Assembly: GCA_032988165.1 (NCBI GenBank)
Contig: JANTQF010000090.1
Coordinates: 55,242 to 119,241 of the forward strand
Reading direction: 5' to 3'
From: Emmonsiellopsis sp. PD_33
Taxonomy: Eukaryota > Ascomycota > Eurotiomycetes > Onygenales > Ajellomycetaceae
DNA: 64,000 nucleotides
Numbering within the stretch: the first letter of the stretch is position 1; each line of letters begins with the position of its first letter. The translations under genes were made by a program, and so were the position numbers. Shown here one piece after another: positions 35,901 through 46,257 of the stretch. The notes under the pieces are model-generated. The model did no database searches, had not been told where the DNA came from, and worked only from the letters and a program-made list of their open reading frames with translations.

Positions 35901-38900
35901 TCACGAACTATAACTCAACGACTCCTGCCCCTTTACTGCCGTCATGATATGCCAAGGTAGCGCGTTATTTCCTTGGACATGTATAATACCCCTAACTCGT
36001 GCTAGAGTTGCAAGACCTCGGTACATGCGAAGGACATCTCTTAGTAACATGTCAATAGGCCGTCGCGAGCTTGTGTGTATTATATTAACACTCATTACAG
36101 CATGGCCGTCTGTGTCGCTGATTCCTGAGCGTCGGAAGAGGTAGCCGCTTGCGAGCGCGGGCTGGGATTTTGCGAGAGAATAAGAATTGTTGAGGCGGTG
36201 GGAGAGGGTTACACCCCATGTTTCGTCTGATTTATCGACAAGGACCGTCTCTAGATCGGGGTCGGGGGGGATATGAAATTTGTGTTGCTTTTGCAGTTGG
36301 TCTACGAATGTGGGAGTGTTCGTGGTGGTGCTAGAGATTGTAGGGGGTGTGCCTGCTTGGCCGGATGGGTCTGGGGATGGGGCACCTGGTCGTGGAGTGG
36401 AACCGGGTGTCGTTGATGCGGCCATTTGTGATGGTTGCTGTGTTAGTGCGTTGAGCTGAAGCGGAGGGGATGGAAGTTTGAGAGAAAGGCCTGGCTTTAT
36501 ATTGACGCTGAGGATGAGCAGTTCGATCTTGATTGTTCTATTGCCGTTAAAGTGGTCGACATAAGATTTCCACACTAAGATATTGTGTTAGTAGGGTAGG
36601 CTTTTTTAGGAACGAGAAAAGGGTGATCGGAGTCATACTTTCGGTCTCTTCCGTTCCAACTGGTTCATCTTTCACTATTACCAAGCGCCAATATGACGAG
36701 GACATGCTCATAATATCCTTTGATGTCTCCCATATTTGTGTTCTAATTTCCGAAATATGTCTGGATAGAGGCGATTCCCGCTCGCGGAGGCAATATGAGA
36801 GCGTAGTTTGGTACTTTCCGGAATTGTCCGTCCATGCGGCCGTGACCCAGCGCTGATCTATGCTTTGCGAATACGCGACATGAAGACATCTCCCTTCATC
36901 TAATGGAGCCGCTGTCTCTGGAGCCAGCCTAAATGGGATGGCTTTCGGGATTGTGTCTGCAAGAACAAAGGGAGGAGCACATCCGAGCCAGTCTGAAGAC
37001 CGGTCTTTGGGGGGGCAACGTGAGTACACCTCTAGGGATAGGCGAAGATAGTCGAGTTGAGTTGGGACGACTAGAGAATTTGGGGATGCAATGAACTCCA
37101 AAGGAATTATTTGAAGTACAAGCTCGTTAAGGTTTCGAGAATGTTGCCTGTCCGCGCCACCGACATATTTATGAAATAGTCTAAGAAAGGCAGAGCATAT
37201 ATCCACGACGGCAGCATCGTAGATGAAAGGGTTTATAATATATATCACCACATTTTCGTTGCTTGCTGGCATACTTGACAATGCGCTGCCTGTTATAAAA
37301 TAGTCAGGTAGCTGGACGCGAAGTTATGGGCAGAGGGCGGAGTACTTACCTAAACTTTCACAAGAGACATTCAAAGCGTGCATCAGAGAAGCGTAGTTTT
37401 GATCACTGGCGGCGTTTAGACTCCATGGGATTAGCCCGTTAGAGTTATTTGGCCGAGAATGATTTCCAAAATTGCCGCTTGAATAAACTAGGCCCAACCT
37501 CTCTAGAAAGGAGTCTGCTGCTTCTGTGATATTGGGTGGGTAGAGGCAAAAAGGGATGATATTCTTTTGCCCTTGAAGTGGTTCTAGGCCAAATGTTTCC
37601 CAAAAACCAATAGCAGGCGGCAAGACTTCCAAAAAACGATCCCCCCGGCGAATTCTAACATGAGGGGAACATATTTTGCATATAGAACCGGGAAGTGCCT
37701 GACGAATGGGGGGCGTATCTTTCCGTCCATTATTGCCGTCCTCCAATGTTGCGTAGGTTCTTAAATCAAGTTTGGACATGTGGCCCATAGCATCTCCATC
37801 CTCGAATAAATTCAGCGAGAAGATATCGTCCCAGTCAACCTCTTCGGACCCGCAGAAACTATCACGTATTTGATGCATGCTTGATTGCGTGATTTGGTCG
37901 ACAACAAGCTGAGCTACCTGAGATAGATCCTCCCTTCGGGAAAAAGCGGGAAAGACTTCATTGCATTTTCTGGAAAAGTAGCCCGTTAATGGCCAATCCA
38001 CTAGCTCGGAAAGGAAAACCTTCAATAGCATAAGCTGGTGATCACTCAACTGTCCACTCTCTGCATCGGTGGACAATGTGAGCCTATCCATTGACGATGG
38101 TGTCGAAATCTTCTCATCTTCAGGGTTTCTCTTTCTGTTTACATTTATAGAAGTGATAGGGGGCGAGCTCGAATTCGACACAGATTCGGTGTCGCTATCA
38201 TCATCATAGCCTGATTCGTATGAAGACACTGACGGAGATTGAATTTCTATTCCCGGTGCCTTATCTGTGGCGGAAATTCGAGGCGATGTTTGATTGGCGG
38301 GGGATTTCTGTTGCTTTGATAATCCCCCTCTCCGTGGAAAACCAATTGTCGGGATATAGGATGGATAACTCCCCAATTTCGGGACGGTTTCAGGGATTTT
38401 TCTTTCTGGGGTAAACCAGAATCTTCCATCCATTTTATATTTTTTGTCTGATGACCCTAGGGTTGACTGAAATGTGACAGGGGAGTAATGATTCTGTACC
38501 GAAGGCGGCTTGTTCGGTTCCAGATCCCAGGATTTGTATGTCGGAAGCGTGGATACGCCGGGGGATAATATTTTTTTTATCTGTATTGGGCTGAGTGGCG
38601 GGCTGATTGGGGGTCCCCTAGGACCATGAGATGATTGTACATCAGTTAATGGGTTATTTTCTTCCAGCTGGTTGTTGGCGTCGTTTGAGCTGGTATTCGC
38701 TGGACCGCTATTGGTTCCATGGCTGGTTAGGACGGCACCACCGTGAGAGTCATGAACAACTCCGGCTTCGGGATTAGACGTGACAGGGCGAGAGTTATAA
38801 GGTGGAGAAGTCGTAGAATCAGTATCCTTTTGAGGCACATCAGGCATGTTAAGGTCCCCGCCTATATCAGCGAAGTCGGGTTCGTCGAAGAAGTTAAAGT

Positions 38901-40717
38901 CGGCCTCTGTAATAATTCCCTTGGCGTCGAAGTTTGCGTCGTCCATTTCTCCAAAAATATCTTCATCACCTGCGGTGTCATAAAGGCCTGATCCAATACC
39001 AAGTTCTGCTGAGGCTGTGTCTAAACCCCGAGGAAGTAATTCCGAATTCCCTTGGAAGTATGTAGTCGATCCATTAGGATCGCTGTACACCGATTCTCCT
39101 GGGATAGGTGGATAATTTAGTCCGTCTATGCCGGAGTTTCCGAGGCCTTCTGATGGCATAGCCACTCCTAGGCTCTGTGAGAGAACCCCGCCCGGGGGTG
39201 TAGGATATACAGCGCTCGCAGCCTGGGGATCTGGCAAGCTAATTGTCCTTGCTAGACTTTCAGGCATAACCAAGGCGTCAAGACCCATGAGCGATGGCTC
39301 TGGCTGTTTAATTTGTTGTTTCTCGAGTTCGTTAATGTCGTGCGATGTTTTGCCTTCAGTGGGCGGCTGGCCTATTGCGACGGGTTCGCTCAACCATCTC
39401 TCCGCGAATTGCAAGGGACTCTCAACTTGATTTGAGAAGTACTCAGCGGGGTTTATAAAAACGGCTTTACTAGACCGTGACCTAGCAAAGCACAGTTTTG
39501 CGGGCCATAATATTCGGCTAATCTGGGGAGTATATTTTCGATCCCCGCTATATCGGGCATAAGCGTCGGATGAAGCGCAAACTGATGCGTTCACTTCGAC
39601 TTCAGCCCAGATTTCCTTGCTCGGATCGTTGAGATTCAAGCCAAACTTTCGCAACCAGTCCGTCACGGACTGTTTCCATTGCCATTTATTGGCAATCCCT
39701 TCCCTGATAGAGTGTTCGAAGTCGCTAGGAAAAACCGCCGCATGGCCTGGAGAGAGAGCGTTTGATTGATTTCCATCAATTGATATAAGCCGGCACAGAA
39801 TGCCGGAAGGCGCAAGCCACACATCATTACCGAGCTGGGAAGCAGTTATATTTGACTCGGAATCACGGTAGAGCTGCTCAAGTCCCGGCTGTGCCAAAGT
39901 ACGCAGGGAAATGATCAGCTTGCCTTTGGACGTCATATCAATATCCAAGGTAGAGAGAAACGTAGTGCATGGTCCAGAACAAATGCTATCGGGATTCCAG
40001 CTTCGATAGCCATTTTCGTCGAGAGCAGTGAAAAATGTTCGAGTCCCCAGGGGGATCACCTTTTGCTGCTGCGTAAAATGCAACGCAAGAGCTCTGGATA
40101 TTGATGATATGACAGCCTCATAAAGTGCAGAATATGTCATAAGGTCTTCTAGTCGTGGATGGAAACCCGAAGCGTTGGTTACTCTATTCTGAGGTGTGTT
40201 ACTGTTGAATATACTTGAATCGGGGTCAGATAACAGCCTTTGCTTCACTTCCACTGCCGTATTAACACCAGACGCGGAATCTAATAGCAGTTTAGTATGT
40301 GTAATCTATTAGGGGCCTTGGGTTGTCCTACTTTGGAACGATGACGTTCCTATAATAATCATATCGTCCCTGGCGCTCTGGGTACTGGAGACTTGACTGA
40401 GGGCATCGAAATTAGGGCTAGTGGAAAATACCCACAGGTCCTGTCCGTTAGCCAACGGCGAAACAAGACAACCTATGTTCCGCAGGGCGAGGAGGGCATT
40501 TCTTAGCTCATCTGAGCCTTTTAACGCGATGCGTTCAGGAGACTGGTGTTGTGATGCGGCCGGCGATCCAGCGCCGACCCGGCGGTATATTCTCCAATAT
40601 AAATTGAAGAAGCCATCCTTATAAACTGGTTAGAGCAAAAACAAAGCTGTAGATATGTCAAAAGCTAGAGCTTACGATCGCGCGGAAATTGGTAAGGGCT
40701 GCGGCCGGGAAGTCCAT
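35901..40717 (-). CDS. MED13: Mediator complex subunit 13 (CDK8 kinase module)
   Basis: This is the large subunit that links the Cdk8 kinase module (Med12, Cdk8, cyclin C) to core Mediator; it acts in the nucleus as a mostly repressive regulator of RNA polymerase II transcription (Ssn2/Srb9 in yeast). Five exons join in phase: 40717-40676, 40617-40332, 40280-37350, 37289-36639 and 36574-35901, giving 1527 residues. The N-terminus after the 42-nt first exon reads IDGFFNLYWRIYRR, typical of fungal Med13. The middle (about residues 420-850) is long, acidic and disordered, with DEDIFGEMDDANFD and EADFNFFDEPDFAD. The C-terminal domain closes with MYRGLATLARVRGIIHVQGN and LPWHIMTAVKGQESL, the family signature. 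The second exon's acceptor was chosen as ATAAG, because the nearer CCAG loses the conserved IDGF frame. The gene is divergent from ENP2. Confidence 0.92.
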
Positions 40718-41306
40718 GGCGGGTGGATCTCCAAATCACTTAGGAATGGGTGGTCGAGGGACGGATGGATGTGATAATATGTATCAAACTCCACGCCGCG
40801 GGGTCAATATGCATATCGACGAGGTTTTAGGGAAGCAGAGATTGGAATAAGGACAGTATATCCCCAGACGCCGCCAACAAACTAGGAGGATCCCGAGCTA
40901 TCGTGAATATTTGGGAGAATATGCGCCTGGATGCCAAGATGCGACGACTGATTCTGGGGCCCCGGTTGAAGTGGAGCAGAGGGGAAGCATGGAGCGCCCG
41001 GATCTTGGCGACCTATTATAGCGGAAAAGCAGACCCGGTCATGTTCCATCTCTTCATTCACGCGGGCGCATTTTCTCCGTTCTGACTTTGATATCCGAAG
41101 ATGCTTTCCAATGTATGAGGACTTGGCGCTTCAAGGTCGATGCCACATCGGGTTAGGGTGTCACGTGCGACGTTCTCCTTGGCGAGTTTGTCTCGGAATC
41201 AAACACCTTATCAAAACTTTTTTATTTTTTACAGTTTTCGACTTTTGAAGCGGAGGATTCAACAGCGCTCTCCACGGGTCAAGGAACTTTCAGACCAGTC
41301 GCAGCT
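40718..41306. promoter_or_regulatory. Shared upstream region of MED13 and ENP2
   Basis: A 589-bp gap separates the divergent starts of MED13 (minus) and ENP2 (plus) and must hold both promoters. A 60-codon plus frame at 40903-41085 lacks motifs. A T-rich tract at about 41216-41235 lies roughly 70 bases before the ENP2 start codon. No specific binding site was identified. Confidence 0.55.
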
Positions 41307-43522
41307 ATGAAGCTGTCAAACCATTCGAATGTTCCCGTGTACACTATATCCGGCTCGTCCACTGCCCGACCCCTTCCAGAATGGCTTGCAAGGAGGCGGA
41401 AGCGGAGTTTGAAGCAGGACGCGGAGTATGCGAACAGAGTTGAACTGCTACAAGATTTCGAATTCGAGGAAGCTAGCCAATGCATCCGTGTCAGCGACGA
41501 TGGGCAGTGGGTAATGAGTACCGGTACGTTTCAGCTTTTTCGCTGGTCACTGGTTATTTCCCCAAGACTAATGCAGACCCAACAGGCACCTACAAACCGC
41601 AAATTCATACCCATTACCTACCACATCTGTCCCTTTCTTTCTCTCGCCACACAAGCTCTTTAAATACGACATTCCTTCTGCTCTCTTCAGATTATTCGAA
41701 ATCATTACACCTTCAGGCAGATCGATCGCTCGAGTTTCACACCCCCGGAGGTTGCCATTACACCACTCGATTGCCTAGATATGGCCGCGATTTGATATAC
41801 GACAGACAATCCGCTGAAGCTCTTATACCAGCTGTGGGAGTTAATCAAGATGGCATGGGAGAAGTTTACCGGCTGAACCTGGAACAAGGACGGTATATGA
41901 AAGCTTATGAAGTTGAGGTTGGCGGTGATGATTTTACTTCTGCCGGTGGGGGTGCGTTGCAAGGTGGAATCAACACTGGAAGCGTGAACACTGGCGCCAT
42001 TGCCGAGGAAAGTCATAACTTACTCGCATTCGGAACTTCTATTGGAACAGTAGAATTGTGGGATCCCAGAGCCAGAGGAAGGGCTGGTATCATGCTGCCC
42101 CCGTCCGATTCCCAGCTTGGAGAAGCGAAATCCCAAATCACCGCGCTAGAGTTCAACCGCTCCGGACTGACGCTCGCCACGGGATCGTCCCAAGGAATTA
42201 TATATCTATACGATCTTCGATCTCCTGTTCCTCTATTGAAGAAGGACCAAGGGTATGGCTATCCTATCCACACACTCAGTTTCCTTACTTCTTCGACCTC
42301 GACTCGCGAACAAACATCGGAACCCAAAATTCTGTCGTCGGATAAGAGGATTATCAAGATTTGGGACGCCCGAGACGGAACGCCTTGGACATCCATGGAG
42401 CCCACTGTTGATATCAACAGCGTGGCCTGGTGTAAGGATAGTGGTATGATCCTAACTGCGAACGAAGGGCGACAGCAACATGCATTTTTCGTTCCCCAGC
42501 TTGGGCCTGCTCCGAAGTGGTGCTCTTTCCTGGATAATATTGTGGAAGAAATGGCGGAAGATCCTAATGATCCTCAGGCCTTTGCAGCCGGCCAAGCTGG
42601 CTCTGTCTACGACAACTTCAAATTCTTGACTGTCCCACAGCTACGGACTCTCAATCTGGACCATCTTATTGGCAGAACTACCCTTTTGCGACCATACATG
42701 CATGGATACTTTGTTGCACAGCGTCTATACGAAGAAGCCAGATTGATCACCAACCCATTCGTGTGGGAGGAGGAACGGGCTAAACGTGTCAAAGAGAAGA
42801 TCGACAAGGAACGTGAAAGCCGTATTCGTGGCAAGAAGAAGGTTGCAGCCAAGGTCAACAAGAGACTCGCCGAGAAGCTTCTTGAAAGAGAAGAGAAGAA
42901 CGAACGACGCCGAGCTCAGCGTGTTTTGGAGAGGGGAGGTGACGAGGAAGTCCCCGATACAACTGTTGATGAGACTGCTCAGAAACCTCGAGAAACTCTG
43001 CTTACTGATTCTCGATTCGCGAAACTGTTCGAGGATGAGGAATTTGCTGTGGATGAGGCTTCGAGGGAGTTCCAAGCTCTGAACGCAAGCACCGTTGTCC
43101 CAAGTACAACTACTCGACGCGAGAGAGGATTGACTGCAGTAGAGGAAGAGGCCATAGACGAGGTGCCCGGATCTAGTTCCGACGAGTCATCGAGCGAGGA
43201 CGAACGACCCGCCAAGTCCCAGTCATCCGGCAGAATATCCACGGCGTCTTACAAAAAGAACAAGCGCGCGCCACCCCGCATGGAAGTATCTTCCTCATCC
43301 AAGGCAACTCAAGCCCGTGATAGATCTTTCGAATCCAGAGTACAGAAATCTCGGACCAAAGAACGCCCATCGCGGAGTAACGTCGTGGGAGAAAAATCCG
43401 TTACCTTCGCCCCGCAAGCGAAATCTCGACCCAAACCTGCTTTTGAATCCCAGGATACCGGATCGTCCAGGCCGTCAAAGGACCGCAGAAACGCATCAGG
43501 AAATACATTCCGAAGGATGTGA
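41307..43522 (+). CDS. ENP2: Nucleolar WD40 protein Enp2/NOL10 (SSU processome)
   Basis: This is an essential nucleolar factor of the 90S pre-ribosome, needed for 18S rRNA maturation and small-subunit assembly. Two exons, 41307-41523 and 41586-43522, are joined by a 62-nt intron (donor GTACGT, acceptor CAACAG), giving 717 residues. The N-terminus reads MKLSNHSNVPVYTISG. A WD40 propeller spans about residues 60-370, with SSDYSKSLHLQADRSLEFHT and WDPRARGRAG-type blades. A conserved NUC153 motif is seen at about 543-570 (DSRFAKLFEDEEFAVDEASR). The C-terminal ~130 residues are charged, Ser-rich and disordered, with a basic tail typical of nucleolar proteins. The stop is 84 bp from the stop of the convergent enoyl-CoA hydratase gene. 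Confidence 0.93.
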
Positions 43523-43606
43523 TTATTTCAAGATATATAAGGAGGGCATACAATATTCACACAGTCACGTTCAATGTGGATATATAAATACCTGCATGGC
43601 ATGGTA

Positions 43607-44584
43607 TCAAATTTTCACCTTGGGCCCCAAGACGGTAGTGCGGTGGTGCACGTAACTAATGCTCTGAAATAACCGAGCAGCTTCGCCCCATAATTCTTGC
43701 CTCAGCACGGCATACACTCCCATCTTAGCCTTGGGTGCCCATTTCCGAGCAACTTCAATAGCTACATCCAGCATATCCTCCGGCTCAGCTATTTGATCTA
43801 CGATTCCATCCGCTAGCGCCTCCTTGCCTGTCCATTTATATGCCTCGAGCAGCATTCTACGGGCAACGTCTGGTCGAAGTTTTAGACGCGACAGATACCC
43901 AATTCCGGGGAAATGGACGCCTATATTGACGGGCGGCATAGAGAAAAATCCTCGACGAGAGTTCATGACTCGGTAGTCATGGGCAAGGGCGAGTGGGCAC
44001 GCTCCGCCGAATGTATGGCCGTTCAAGAGAGCTATTGTTGGATATGGGAAGTCAAGAAGGGTGTGAATGAGCTAGGGTCATGTATTGTTGTTAGCCGAAA
44101 GGGTGTTGTGGTCCTGAGCATCGCAGGTATGACTGGGTTGGACGAACCGGGAAGAAGCCATCTGTATTCGAGAAAGGATCGCGCTCCGCTTCGTCTAGAT
44201 CGAGACCCTATAAAAATGTACATAGCTATTTAGCATCCTCCGTTCCCCATTCAATTGAATGAACGTTAATAGCTCAATGGTCCGTAAGAAATCGCAGTAG
44301 AGCCAGACTCCAAAACAACGTACCGTGCTCCAAAACTTCTCCCCTTCCCCTCTGATAATCACCGCGGCTCCTACACCAGCTCCGCGTTCATCTTCCCCCG
44401 CAGCCTTAACCATGCGCTCCACATCCTTCAAAGCGCGGATGATCTCCTGCGCAAATGCAGTTGCTATGCGGTTCTCGGGAGCCTTGCGGAGGGTAATTAG
44501 GTATATATGGGAATCGTCTGGTTGGGAGTTCGGCGTGGGTGGAGGGTTCGGAATTCGGGAGAGGGTGAGGTGTTGGTAAGTCAT
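43607..44584 (-). CDS. Enoyl-CoA hydratase/isomerase family protein
   Basis: This is a crotonase-superfamily enzyme acting on acyl-CoA thioesters, probably as an enoyl-CoA hydratase or delta3,delta2-isomerase in fatty-acid breakdown. Three exons, 44584-44324, 44207-44148 and 44071-43607, join in phase (donors GTACGT and GTTCGT; a GCTAAC branch lies before the last exon) to give 261 residues from MTYQHLTLSRIPNP. An in-frame ATG at 44647 would add 21 residues. The oxyanion-hole regions are visible: KGLDLDEAERDPF-type residues encoded at the second exon border, and the conserved DFPYPTIALLNGHTFGGACP and LALAHDYRVMN. The C-terminus ends LGPKVKI, which is not a peroxisomal SKL-type signal, and I see no clear mitochondrial presequence, so location is open. 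Confidence 0.85.
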
Positions 44585-44840
44585 TGCGGTGGCTCCGGTA
44601 AGGGGACGAATATAATATTTAGTTTGACAAGCGCGAAGAATGGCCAATTGATCCGGGTAATAAAGTATACGGCGGGTAATGTAATTTGTAAGTTCGTTGA
44701 GGAGTCAATTGTTCGTCTGGAGAAAGAGAGCGAACGTTGAGTCGGGCCGACTGACGTCTTTTGGTGGTTGGACCTCGGCGGAGCTTTCCCCATATTTTTT
44801 GAGCCGCAGCCCGACATCACATCCATCGCTCGCCGACAAC
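44585..44840. promoter_or_regulatory. Divergent promoter region, 256 bp
   Basis: This is the gap between the start codons of the enoyl-CoA hydratase gene (minus) and the 65-residue unknown (plus), so it must serve both. If the hydratase starts at the upstream ATG (44647) the gap is only 193 bp. No defined element was recognised. Confidence 0.5.
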
Positions 44841-45102
44841 ATGGCAATTGAACTCTTCTTTGTGCATACTACTCAACGAGAAGAAAGGCTTCAGGTACGT
44901 GACGCGTCTTCAAATTCTTCATGTAATCAGATACAATATATTGCTAACCAATAAGCAGACTCGTAAAGTACTACAGCTTGTGCGAACGCGTCTTGCGATC
45001 CTCGACATCCAGCAGGGCCAAAGACACAAACAGAATCGTCGGCTTTATGAAAACTCGTTATTCACACAAGAAGACATAGTCGGATCCAACCCTAGGTTTT
45101 GA
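44841..45102 (+). CDS. Small unknown protein, 65 residues
   Basis: Two exons, 44841-44894 and 44959-45102, are separated by a 64-nt intron with donor GTACGT and branch TGCTAAC. The product starts MAIELFFVHTTQREERLQ and ends EDIVGSNPRF. The acceptor is of NAGNAG type (AAGCAG, 44953-44958), so a form with one extra Gln is possible. The protein is basic, Gln/Arg-rich and probably helical (RKVLQLVRTRLAILDIQQGQ), with no signal peptide or membrane segment. I do not recognise it. Its support is the clean intron inside a compact, gene-dense stretch. Its last 11 bases overlap the end of the convergent sulfotransferase gene. Confidence 0.55.
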
Positions 45103-46137
45103 TTGTCGTCTCCGGTGGGGAAATCATTGGCGCTTTCGGAGGGTCATTGAACATATTCGGCTTTTCCGGCTTCCTGTTTGCAACGCTCTTTGGCCGTTCA
45201 TTGAATGTTTCCAGGCTGTCGTGCCCGGGAAACGGTCCCTCCGGAATTGGCTTTCCAAGGAAATTGCAAAGTGGCTCCCATCCTTCTTTGACGTCAAATA
45301 TCAGGAGCTTGTCCCTCGGAACCAGTTGGCAAATCGAGTCGAAATGCTCCTTGAACGCTGTCTTTGCATTCTTTACGAAATCGCCCTTGAAGTAAACCCA
45401 CAGAATTTTGTCTCTCATGAGATCCACGGCAACTTTCTGGGGATCCTCCTTTTCAGGCTCTGAATTAGGTGCTTCCGCGACTTTCCTTGATTTGATGAGT
45501 CTGATGTAGGAGCTGGGGTTTACGTCAATCATCTATCTTCAAACGAGGCCATGCTGAAAAATTTCAAAAGGAGAAATGACCCTGTCAGGCCCCGAGGACG
45601 ACATACTTGAACCACTCATCAACATCACGCGTATTTAGAATAACCTTTGCCTCGGGATAGGCCTGCACTAATTGTGGGGCAAACGCACAGCATGGCCGGC
45701 CGGCAACAGCCTATGATGTATCTTCTGTTAGAGCATGAGGCGGCAGGCGTTGCCTGATACTCACCTGGCAATTTTCAAACATGCGGTCGAATTCCTCTTT
45801 CCCAAAGGTTCCATGCCCATCGAATACTGCATTGAAAGCATCCAACCATGCGTGAGTGTCTTGTGGGCGATCCGTTACTGAGGACATGTAATAATACGTG
45901 TCATTGTATCCTAGTTGCTCGAGGGCTGATTTTATTACTGAATGACGCAGAATATCCGTCAGCCACATGGTTCAGACGTGAAAGCATCTCCAACCTACGT
46001 TTTGCTCCTGTTCTTGGAGGACCCAGGCATAGCACTTCCACAGGCATTACACGACCACTGCTTGGGCCGCTGCGCACCGAAAGCTGGTCGTCGATTTCAT
46101 TCATTGCGATTGTGCTCGAGTGATCGTCAAGATCCAC
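45092..46137 (-). CDS. Sulfotransferase-like protein, possibly frame-broken
   Basis: This belongs to a P-loop sulfotransferase-type family common in moulds; members are expected to bind PAPS and a small acceptor, but the substrate is unknown. Proposed exons are 46137-45999, 45937-45765, 45710-45607 and 45532-45092. Family landmarks: MPVEVLCLGPPRTG (P-loop), ALEQLGYNDTYYYMSS, WLDAFNAVFDGHGTFG, YPEAKVILNTRDVDEWF, and near the C-terminus LVPRDKLLIFDVKEGWEPLC and NFLGKPIP. Two oddities stand out. The P-loop reads GAK where relatives have GT followed by Ser/Ala. The obvious donor GTATGT after exon 3 leaves phase 2, while the last exon can only be entered in phase 0, because every other acceptor choice meets a stop. 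Either an unusual donor is used or the gene has a frameshift. Confidence 0.6.
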
Positions 46138-46227
46138 GACAGCAGGTCTATGGCGTTTAATCCCGATTTATATCGTGAACAGGCCTTTCGGATACTTGAT
46201 ATTAGTTAAATTTTCATTTTTCGAAAT

Positions 46228-46257
46228 GGGAATTGGGAATTGGGAATTGGGAATTGG
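46228..46257. repeat. Heptamer tandem repeat (GGGAATT)x4
   Basis: Four perfect copies of the 7-mer are followed by GG, starting about 90 bases upstream of the sulfotransferase start codon. It is a simple repeat; the unit is not the usual fungal telomere unit TTAGGG. Confidence 0.9.

Noticed and set aside
46228..46257. GGGAATT repeats as an internal telomere
   Set aside because: The unit is not TTAGGG and there are only four copies; a simple repeat is sufficient.
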